From: Microvelia longipes
Taxonomy: Eukaryota; Arthropoda; Insecta; Hemiptera; Veliidae
Direction of reading: 5' to 3'
Assembly: GCA_018340805.1 (NCBI GenBank)
Contig: JACMZG010001911.1
Span: 49,975,713 to 50,039,712, forward strand
DNA length: 64,000 nucleotides
Below are positions 53,176 through 61,776 of this stretch, in pieces. The position numbers were made by a program, and so were the translations under genes. A model generated the notes under the pieces. The model made no database searches. It saw only the letters and a list, made by a program, of their open reading frames with translations, and was not told the origin of the DNA. Within the stretch, counting starts at the first letter, position 1. Every line of letters begins with the position of its first letter.

Positions 53176-53689
53176 TGATTCAATAATTATATTAATATTT
53201 AATATTAATCAAGTTTTGTCCCTATATATAATATGCTGCGGCTTACACTGCCCAAGGAGGGAATGAGAATCAATTGAGCTATCGAGACTGAATCTAAAAT
53301 TTCAATGCAAAGAGTAGATAAAATTTATTTTCTTACCATTTTAAAACTGCAAGATAGAACACGCTTATGATAGGAGAATAATAAGTCCGTTTTTTTATTA
53401 GTAAATGTGGAGTTTTATTTGTACACAATTTTCTTAAAATTCAATTGAAGCAACGATTTTTTGCATTAAAAGAATTAATTTTACAATAACTTAACAACTA
53501 TGAGGGTATAAGATGGCAAATTATTTAAAAAATTATGTAACAAATTATATAACAAATAATATTACAAATTGTATGTCATGAGATTAAAATATTAAATCGT
53601 GGCTTTGGTTTAACATCTAGGAGGAACCTTATTGGCTCCCTCCTATTATTTTTAAACGCTGTCAACTGATTTTATAATCGTGTGTTACA
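53176..53689. other. AT-rich intergenic DNA
   Basis: No feature recognised. Confidence 0.35.
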
Positions 53690-53835
53690 TTATAGTAATG
53701 TTACTGCACAAGTTATAAAGCATAAACCAGAAACATATGCAAGAAATGGTTAGTAAAAAACGGAAGCATGCATGTCAATAGAAATTCGCCCAGTATTCAT
53801 ACACTACAGAATTTTTTTTTAGTTATAAACATAAT
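53690..53835. repeat. Single arm of the GCGCGGTGGTCCGC hairpin MITE
   Basis: AAGTTATAAAGCATAAACCA, then AAGAAATGGTTAGTAAAAAA, CGGAAGCATGCATG and AAATTCGCCCAG follow the right-arm order at 8110-8230 and match 12850. The GCGCGG end is lost. Confidence 0.6.
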
Positions 53836-53930
53836 AATATGTAATAATAGTTATTCGTACACAAAGAGAGTAAGGAATGCTATTATTTCCATGAGCAATC
53901 AGTTGGTTCCTAAGGCGAAATTCATTGATG

Positions 53931-54205
53931 GCTCGACATAATGTCATGTCCCACTCTGTTTCGTTACGTCTCATCAGGGCGCCGACAGAGCCTGAACTCA
54001 CTCTGGCCTTCAATTAATTCCGAAGAATATAAAGTTCTTACCAGATGACGAAGTCTTAAAGTGATGACGAATGTCGGATGATGGAACAGTTCCCAGATGT
54101 AGCATTGCATTTTGCTTGTTACATTTCCTAGGTGTCTCTCGCACAATTATATTGTGTAAACTATTCATGTTTTGCAAAACTCGGTAGTATCAAATGATAT
54201 ATCAT
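53931..54205. repeat. Dispersed repeat AB, copy 2
   Basis: Block A is inverted (53935-53999) and block B is direct (54060-54205), with a 60-bp spacer containing a second GATGACGAA word. Compare 47097-47325. Confidence 0.8.
53954..53990 (-). ncRNA. Candidate type III hammerhead ribozyme
   Basis: On the minus strand: CTCTGT, C, GGCGCC, CTGATGA, GACGTAAC, GAAA, CAGAG. CTCTGT pairs perfectly with ACAGAG (six pairs, stem III), the base after it is C (the usual cleavage position), and both conserved boxes CUGAUGA and GAAA are exact. GGCGCC, in the stem I position, is self-complementary and has no loop, so intramolecular stem I is impossible in this copy but two RNAs could pair through it. Stem II (GACGTAAC) has only its closing G-C. 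The motif is therefore complete in its boxes but structurally marginal. Confidence 0.5.
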
Positions 54206-54246
54206 TAAATTATTGTTATTTAATATTTGTTATTAATTATTCATAT

Positions 54247-54600
54247 TTTTATACGTTTTGTTGTATTTTATTTATATTTTTTTTGCGTTGGACCCCCTAA
54301 TAAACTTTTGAGGGGCTCCACAACAAATCAAGTTTTTATTCCTCTAAACATCTTCTTTTGGCCTGAAACGGATTTTAGGCCAATCATTTGTTTTTTGGTC
54401 AAGTGCCCTCATAAATTTCGAGGTCCCCTCCCCCCCCCCCAGGAAAGTTTATGTATATCGGTCCCCTTAATAAATTTGGAATATACCACTTCCACAAAAT
54501 TGATATAATGGGTTCTAACCCTAATAATAGGAAATACGATTTACTCCCAAGAAAGAAAAGTTCTTCTTTACTCCCTAAAAACTAGACAATAAACTTTACA
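54247..54600 (+). repeat. Dispersed repeat family of 7.1 kb, copy 2
   Basis: Same landmarks as 7077-7385 in the same orientation: TATACGTTTTGTTGTATTT, CCTGAAACGGATTTTAGGCC, CCTCATAAATTTCGAGG, a C12 run, TTTACTCCCAAG and CTCCCTAAAAACTAGA. It contains extra material near 54290-54350. Confidence 0.6.
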
Positions 54601-54763
54601 CTATACTCTATCTAAAGATAAAAATGCCAATAAAAATATCAATAAAAAATGCCCGAGTCGAATAATTATTAATGATAAAACCTCAGTTAGGAATTTTTAG
54701 GTTGAACATAATATTTTCTTTGTACCTACGGTACTAGGTGAGAAAAAGTAATAATTGACTATA

Positions 54764-54850
54764 CCAGGATTCGAACCTGGGTACTCCGACTTTGAGTACT
54801 TTGAGTGGTTGTAACGCCTCTGAATTGTTTCCCTTCATCTCAGAGGCTCC
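54764..54850 (-). mobile_element. tRNA-derived fragment with perfect T-arm
   Basis: On the minus strand CCAGGTTCGAATCCTGG forms a perfect 5-bp T-stem with a 7-nt loop and an exact pol III box B. Upstream lies CAGAGGCGTTACAACCACTC and a duplicated ACTCAAAGT, but no pairing acceptor stem, D-arm or anticodon arm. It is a tRNA-like relic or SINE head, not a working tRNA. Confidence 0.5.
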
Positions 54851-55087
54851 AAAATGGTACAGTTGAGCCGAATTTCAACTTAATTGGATTATTTTTCGAA
54901 TTTTTACAATTTTACTAAATTAATATAAATTTTAGCTCGGATTATGTTTTGATTTTTCTTTTCATTAAAAAAAATCATTCCATAAAAATGAAACTAAGGC
55001 AAATAATGTGTTAAATCTTTGCTCATTTGTTGGGCTCATATGTATATATGACTAAATGCTTGTGAAATCTCTAAATGTTTGATCAGT
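54851..55087. other. AT-rich intergenic DNA
   Basis: Nothing recognised. Confidence 0.3.
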
Positions 55088-55380
55088 CACTATTGCAGGT
55101 AAATGACGTCATAAAAACATTTTCCAGATATCACAACTAAACCTAAAGATCGATTTTTGTACTAAAATTCACTCTCTAGCATAATATGCAGGTGGCTAAG
55201 ATGATTAAAGACACACACAAACACAAACACACACTGTGTGTGTGTGTTTGTGTTTATAGACAGAAAAGTTCGTAAAACCCACGTAGGAGGTCTTAAAAAC
55301 TCCTAAAACGGATTCAGGTGGCGTATTTATTGGTAAACAAATTTCATTTCCCATATACCTAGGGTATAAATGAGGAAAAT
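55088..55380 (+). repeat. Dispersed repeat family C, copy 3
   Basis: From TATTGCAGGTAAATGACGTC to CCTAGGGTATAAATGAGG, it is colinear with 59321-59615. The middle is a perfect hairpin of (AC)n/(GT)n at about 55213-55254, ACACAAACACAAACACACAC followed by its complement. Confidence 0.7.
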
Positions 55381-56205
55381 TAAAAACTATTAATTGAATA
55401 ATAACAAGTTTAAATATTTAAAAAAGTAAATCTTTAAAGAAAACAATTATATCAATAAACCGTATTAATCTGAAATTTAAAAAAATCTTGGCCAAAGTTT
55501 TACCTGCCTCAGGAAACAAAGTAAACTTCATATATTTTAATGGTAGTTTTAATTCCTAAGATAGGTATTACTTTTTTGATTAATTTTTCAAATTTTACCA
55601 CCATGTTTTTAAAATTCTACTGGCATATCAACAAAATAGTATTTTGCTAAGTTGAGTAATAATTAATTTACCTTCCGTGAGTTGATAAACAATATTTTCA
55701 TATCGTCCTAAAAATATGTGTAATAAAATTTATTAAAAAAATTCTAACTTAATAAAGATAAAAATGTAAATTCATTTATATGACAGCCATAAATTTGATC
55801 TTTATTACAAATTCGCAATAAAACTAGTTTGCTCATCTCTCGGAATGTCAAATTGGCGCTAGTTTATTGGCGGGGGCGTTAAGTCCTCGTAGAGGGGTGC
55901 TGTGATACAATAAACCTAAACCCCTACTTTGTGTGTACAAATGATATTGTCTATATAAGACTTGAAAACAAGCCCGCTCACACTTACAATATACTTAGTG
56001 TTTCATCTTCAGTTGTAGTGATTAAGTTCTTTAAAATTAAATTACAATAAAATTTGACTTACGAGAAGACAGGGATTTATCATTAAAGGATTACCCTAAG
56101 GATAGTAATAGGTTAGAGAATTATGTAATATTTTTTTTTCGCTATTGGTGAATAAGATTTTATTCATAAATTTGTAGCTTTTTGTTTTTCCATTTGAGAA
56201 AACAT
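55381..56205. other. Intergenic DNA
   Basis: 55845-55990 is less AT-rich (TTGGCGGGGGCGTTAAGTCC) and contains CTATATAAGACTTG, a possible TATA-like word, but no gene follows. No other feature. Confidence 0.35.
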
Positions 56206-56272
56206 ACTCTTATATCATTTGATACTACCGAGTTTTGCAAAACATGAATAGTTGACACAATATCTAGTGCAC
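56206..56272 (-). repeat. Partial block B of dispersed repeat AB
   Basis: TATCATTTGATACTACCGAG, TTTTGCAAAACATGAATAGT, TGACACAAT is the reverse complement of 54141-54205. Confidence 0.8.
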
Positions 56273-56285
56273 ATGTATACACTGG

Positions 56286-56335
56286 TATATATATATATAT
56301 ATATATAATATATATATATATATAATATATAATAT

Positions 56336-56367
<32 letters not shown>

Positions 56368-56370
56368 CAT

Positions 56371-56440
<70 letters not shown>

Positions 56441-56446
56441 TATATA
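56286..56446. repeat. (TA)n microsatellite, longest in the window
   Basis: About 160 bp of TA with AATAT and ACATACACAC breaks, directly adjoining the palindrome. Confidence 0.97.
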
Positions 56447-57357
56447 CAGGGTGGTCCAGCTAAGAAGGACAAGACCTTTTTCTCGGAAACTATGACAGCT
56501 AGAAGGATGCGGTTTTCGGCGTTGGATTCAATGTAATAGTGAGCAGACGAGAAAAAATCCGTTTTCGGGCGCGCTTCGCGCCTGTCATAGAGATGTTAAT
56601 GCTAACTTTTTTAATTTTATAGTTAGGTATAGGGAACTTTTTTTTGTTCTTTAAAGAATGAAAAATAAGGAAGATTAGTGAAGACCGCATCAAAATCGGA
56701 CAATTTTTAACCGAGCTATGATGAAAAAAACACTTTTTTTAAATTTAGTTCACTTCGGCGCCATTTTGGATGATGTTGCATTTAAATAAAATTTATATAT
56801 GGACATATTTTTAAACTAGAAACATTGCTTTAATGAAAGAATGTCAAAAGTTTTAATTCCAACCTCAGTTTTAGGTGTAAAATAGTCGTTAAACATAACA
56901 AAAACAAAAAATATGGTTTTTCTAAGATACCATGAAAAGTAAGATAGGGAGCTATAGTTTTTATGGTTTGTACAGTTAGCCAACATAAAAAGCAACAAAA
57001 TGAGTCCAATTTTAACAAATTCGCTTCACAGTTTCAAAAGTTATTACTAATAAATCTCTTAAAATTGCCAAAAATGGAATATTTTTTATAGTTTACCACC
57101 CTATTGTTGATATTTAATGGAACTGCAACGTCATCATACCTTGTGATCTTTATTGCAGCTTGTATAAGGATTCCAGAACGCCTAAAAACACTTATTTTTG
57201 TTCATTGGTTGTGGAGAAATTACGATTATGGTGATTTTCGTCAATCGTAGAATGCAGATTAGAGGTACCTTGCAAAAACCAAGTAAAATCCTTCATAAAC
57301 GTTAATAAAAAATTGATTTTGATGATAACTACTTCGTTTCTAGGAGTGAAGGACCAA

Positions 57358-57632
57358 TAAATAGCAAATCACACAACTAGACTGTAAAGTGATATTTTAC
57401 TGCTGCGGAAATTTGTTTATTAACGACAATAAAACCAGCAAACTTTATTTCCGGAGCTATAAATTTTCATTATTTATATTATTTTACCTTTAGTTGCGCA
57501 TTTATTAAAAAGAGTCGATTTTTTGTATGAATAATTTTATTTAACTTAGTATATTGGTAAAAATTTTTTTTTTACCAAATTTCCGCAGCAATGATATATC
57601 ACTTTACAGTCTAGTTGTGTGATTTGCTATTT
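57358..57632. repeat. Inner hairpin inside the left arm
   Basis: AAATAGCAAATCACACAACT, then AGACTGTAAAGTGAT and a GCGGAAATTT block at 57358-57414 recurs inverted at 57578-57632. It is probably an older hairpin MITE that was captured before the large palindrome formed. Confidence 0.85.
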
Positions 57633-57810
57633 AAAATCGAGTAGGGTCAAGTAATTTAACTAAGTTAAATAAAAATAATTTTATTTAACTTAGTTTAAAG
57701 AAATTAAAACACAAGATTGATAAATAATTATTCATACTGTTACAAAATTAAGGTAAAATAATATGGGGACCTGCGGCTCAATTAGGACCGGACTTGACCC
57801 TACTCGATTT

Positions 57811-58085
57811 TAAATAGCAAATCACACAACTAGACTGTAAAGTGATATATCATTGCTGCGGAAATTTGGTAAAAAAAAATTTTTACCAATATACTAAGTT
57901 AAATAAAATTATTCATACAAAAAATCGACTCTTTTTAATAAATGCGCAACTAAAGGTAAATAATATAAATAATGAAAATTTATAGCTCCGGAAATAAAGT
58001 TTGCTGGTTTTATTGTCGTTAATAAACAAATTTCCGCAGCAGTAAAATATCACTTTACAGTCTAGTTGTGTGATTTGCTATTTAT
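57811..58085. repeat. Inner hairpin inside the right arm
   Basis: The mirror copy of 57358-57632, so the AAATAGCAAATCACACAACT word occurs four times within 730 bp, in alternating orientation. Confidence 0.85.
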
Positions 58086-58995
58086 TGGTCCTTCACTCCT
58101 AGAAACGAAGTAGTTATCATCAAAATCAATTTTTTATTAACGTTTATGAAGGATTTTACTTGGTTTTTGCAAGGTACCTCTAATCTGCATTCTACGATTG
58201 ACGAAAATCACCATAATCGTAATTTCTCCACAACCAATGAAAAAATAAGTGTTTTTAGGCGTTCTGGAATCCTTATACAAGCTGCAATAAAGATCACAAG
58301 GTATGATGACGTTGCAGTTCCATTAAATATCAACAATAGGGTGGTAAACTATAAAAATATTCCATTTTTGGCAATTTTAAGAGATTTATTAGTAATAACT
58401 TTTGAAATTGTGAAGCGAATTTGTTTAAAATTGGACTCATTTTGTTGCTTTTTATGTTAGCTAACTGTACAAACCATAAAAAACTATAGCTCCCTATCTT
58501 ACTTTTCATGGTATCTTAGAGAAAAACCATATTTTTTTTGTTTTGTTATGTTTAACGACTATTTTACACCTAAAACTGAGGTTGGAATTAAAACTTTTGA
58601 CATTCTTTCATTAAAGCAATGTTTCTAGTTTAAAAATATGTCCATATAATAAATTTTATTTAAATGCAACATCATCCAAAATGGCGCCGAAGTGAACTAA
58701 ATTTAAAAAAAGTGTTTTTTCATCATAGCTCGGTTAAAAATTGTCCGATTTTGATGCGGTCTTCACTAATCTTCCTTATTTTTCATTCTTTAAAGAACAA
58801 AAAAAAGTTCCCTATACCTAACTATAAAATTAAAAAGTTAGCATTAACATCTCTATGACAGGCGCAAAGCGCGCCCGAAAACGGATTTTTCTCGTCTGCT
58901 CACTATTACATTGAATCCAACGCCGAAAACCGCATCCTTTTAGCTGTCATAGTTTCCGAGAAAAAGGTCTTGTCCTTCTTAGCTGGACCACCCTG

Positions 58996-59020
58996 TATAT
59001 ATATATATATATATACATAT
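58996..59020. repeat. (TA)n tract, right flank of palindrome
   Basis: A short TA tract directly after the terminal CACCCTG. The sequence beyond it does not mirror the left flank. Confidence 0.9.
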
Positions 59021-59320
59021 ATATTCTGATCAAAAATATGTTCCCACCTCTACCTACTCTATGACTCCAATCTCATAAGCTCATTTTTTCTCAGACAATT
59101 CGCTAAAAATAAGTTGAATGCATGAATTGAAGTACATGACGTAGTGAGTATTTTCGTACAGTTAGAACCATGTTTTCCCATATGTTTATGGGAATAAATG
59201 TTGGTGTATCAGAGAGGTTCCACCTGGTAGATTGTATATTTAGTTAATTCAATTTTTTACCCCCTAATGTGCGAGATCGCAAAATTTTTACACGTTTTAC
59301 GATTTTTCGAAATTTTTGCT

Positions 59321-59615
59321 GTCATTATTGCAGGTTAATGACGTCATAAAAAATATTTTCCGGGAGCACAACTAGACCTATAAACTGATTTTCGTAGACA
59401 TTATCAACTCTCTTGCATAAATACTATGAGAGCTACGATGTTAACAGACACACACACTTCCTCTTACACACACACACAGAAAACTTTGTGAAAACTACTC
59501 AGGAGGTCTCATAATTACCTGAAACTGATAATTCCGGTGACATCTCGGTTTGTGGATTTCTTTTTTGAAAACACAATACTTTTCTATATAACTACGGTAT
59601 AAATGAGAAAAATGT
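59321..59615 (+). repeat. Dispersed repeat family C, copy 4
   Basis: GTCATTATTGCAGGTTAATG, CGTCATAAAAAATATTTTCC, GCACAACTAGACCTATAAAC, an ACACAC block, CAGGAGGTCTCATAATTACC and CTACGGTATAAATGAGAAAA. This is the most complete copy. Confidence 0.7.
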
Positions 59616-61203
59616 AAACTTTTTTAAGTTTGTTTTTGAGTTGCTACGTTATATGAATTTTATTTATAAACACTTTAAGACTCCCTATGTTTAAACAAAG
59701 AGATATTTTTAATTACGTCAATCTACTCTATAACCAGGAGAGAATATTGTTCCTCATTATATTTTTATATTTATTATATATTGTTAATATGTAATATGTT
59801 TTTAATATGTGTTTCATAATATGAAACATACTGTGGCAATAAGTCCCATAAACCTACATATAATTGAAGGTACATCTTTTAAATTACGAATATATTTAAT
59901 GATATAAACTTTTGAACTATAAACTAAGAGTTCCTTAAACTGCTCTTTGAGAAGAAAAATATTAAAAGTCATGTATTTTAATCGATTTAAATACTTATTT
60001 TAGAAATTTTGTTGAAATGTTGTTTGTTAGCACTAGTTAAACTGTCTTTAACAATAACATTTCTTTGTTTAAAATATGTTTTTATATACAGATATTAAAT
60101 TGTTAAACTTGATTTAATAACGACAAACCTAGTAAATTTGCTACTTTCATGATTAGATGACTTAGATAAGTAGGCTTGGTGCCCTAAATAAATTGAACTT
60201 ATTTTTCGTATGTTCATCTATAGGTCTGTCGTACGGAAAAGATTTCTGTATTGAACGTTTTTCGGAACTGCATTTCGACAAATGATTACATTGTTAACGA
60301 ATGTCATTATAAATGCACAACATAGGACCTTTCTTTAGAGTCATTCGTCATGATTGTTGATCGTATTTCTTTGATGCTTTTATTTATTGCGAATTTTAAA
60401 AAGAAAATTGAGTTTATAATCTTGGGAACATTGAGATGGGGGGGGGGGGGTAGCATTTTATGTATATATTAATAGCTATATATGTACGAGTTCCTAGACG
60501 CTTTCTCTGTCTCACGATAACTTAAGAACACTTGCTCGTATCAGAATGAAACTCAATAAAAAACTAATTACATAAAAGTACAGAACCCTATTGGTTATGA
60601 AATATTTATGACAGCATTGACCCGCAATAATAACTCACCAACAATTTTAAAAATTCATTGAAAATTAAAAACTCATTGGTACAAGATGAACTTTAATTTA
60701 CATATAATTTTATAAATGGCAAACAAAATGGAAAAGTTATAAACATTATAAGAGAATTAGTTTTGATTTTGTCGTTTGTCATATATAATTTCATTAAAAC
60801 AAATTACATTTTTTCACTAACATATCGCGAATATTGTAGCAGTATACTACTTACAGAGACATTATGCAACTAATGTAAAAATAGCAGGACAACAAAAGGA
60901 TCGCAAAGCGGCCACAGGGAGCTACGAGAACCATGAACGGTCTAAGATATAGTGTGTTGAGATGGCAGTGAAGCCAAGTATTTAAGAGTAACATATTTAT
61001 CTTAAATATTTTACCAAGCTACTTATACCTACTTTGGCAACTCTTTCCTTTGAATCCATCCGTCTTACTGATAGGTTTTAAATATATTGTTCTAGATTTT
61101 CCTTTTTTTTATTATTTTGGTTTTAATTTTTAATACCTAAAGTTTAACTTTATTCTCAAATTTTTCAAAATAATTAAATAATAAATTATACGCAGTGAAA
61201 TTT
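59616..61203. other. AT-rich intergenic DNA
   Basis: A G13-type run lies at about 60438-60450. 60895-60960 is slightly GC-richer (GATCGCAAAGCGGCCACAGG). No gene is seen. Confidence 0.4.
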
Positions 61204-61268
61204 TTTACAGTAATATCAACACCAACAACGTATTTCCACTAATTTAAACTCTATTATGCAGAGCCGGA

Positions 61269-61290
61269 TTTCGGCAATAATGCCATCTAG
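61269..61290 (-). ncRNA. Hammerhead-like motif, left outer arm
   Basis: On the minus strand: CTAGAT, GGC/GCC 3-bp hairpin with a 6-nt loop, GAAAT. The CUGANGA box is shortened, so it is a decayed motif. Confidence 0.35.
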
Positions 61291-61691
61291 AGTGCCTAAA
61301 CAAGTAATAAGTTATTTCGTTCTTAGATAGTTATTTATATTCGATGATAAAGTAAGGGCACTTTTGAGGAAAATTAAATCTAGAGTTTAGGTTGTAATAA
61401 TGACTATATTTCGCCTTCTCCTCAAGGCATACTCATGTCTCTTAGTAAATACATCTATATGCCTTGAGGAGAAGGCGAAATATAGTCATTATTACAACCT
61501 AAACTCTAGATTTAATTTTCCTCAAGAGTGCCCTTACTTTATCATCGAATATAATGAGGAACAATAAGGAGGATTCAACTCATAATGTTATTTATATTTA
61601 TTCAATACTGGACTATACTTATTTAATTGTTTTTATTTATATTCTTGATGTTTAATTATTTGCTAAGTCTTGTTATTACTTGTTTAAGCAC

Positions 61692-61714
61692 TTTAGAAGG
61701 CATTATTGCCGAAA
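61692..61714 (+). ncRNA. Hammerhead-like motif, right outer arm
   Basis: TTTAGAA, GGC/GCC hairpin with the same ATTATT loop, GAAAGCC. Mirror of the left-arm motif. Confidence 0.35.
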
Positions 61715-61776
61715 GCCGGATTTGCAAAATAAAGTTTAAATTAGTGGAAAGACGTTGGTGTTGATATTTACAAAGA

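Larger units (their letters stand above)
56447..58995. mobile_element. 2.5-kb near-perfect palindromic foldback element
   Basis: The ends are CAGGGTGGTCCAGCTAAGAA and its exact complement. The left arm (56447-57651, about 1205 bp) and right arm (57793-58995) are almost identical in inverted orientation, differing by rare indels such as AACAAAAAT versus AAAAAAT. A unique 141-bp centre (57652-57792) separates them. TA repeats lie on both sides (TA target). Each arm contains a smaller inverted repeat. The arms read as short frames (for example 58146-58460), but none resembles a transposase. The end type resembles that of 2672-3640. Arms this similar imply recent formation or gene conversion. Confidence 0.9.
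61204..61776. mobile_element. Double foldback element with hammerhead-like motifs in both outer arms
   Basis: The outer arms 61204-61312 and 61674-61776 are inverted copies sharing ATATCAACACCAAC, TTTCCACTAATTTAAACT, TTTCGGCAATAATGCC and AACAAGTAATAA. Inside, a second, nearly perfect ~97-bp inverted pair (61335-61431 and 61458-61554, one mismatch) has only a 26-nt loop. The outer arm layout (GCACT, GATGGC..GCC, GAAA, then AATTAGTGGA) parallels the Penelope-like terminal copies at 50.6 and 51.7 kb. No ORF. Confidence 0.8.

Noticed and set aside
54764..54850. Functional tRNA gene on the minus strand
   Set aside because: Only the T-arm is intact; acceptor pairing, D-arm and anticodon arm are missing.
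58146..58460. 104-codon frame inside the palindrome as a possible transposase
   Set aside because: There is no catalytic or DNA-binding motif, and the mirror arm breaks the same frame by a 2-nt indel.
56447..58995. Palindrome as a long-read hairpin artefact
   Set aside because: Flanks beyond the TA tracts do not mirror each other and the ends coincide with a transposon-like terminus. An artefact cannot be fully excluded without reads.
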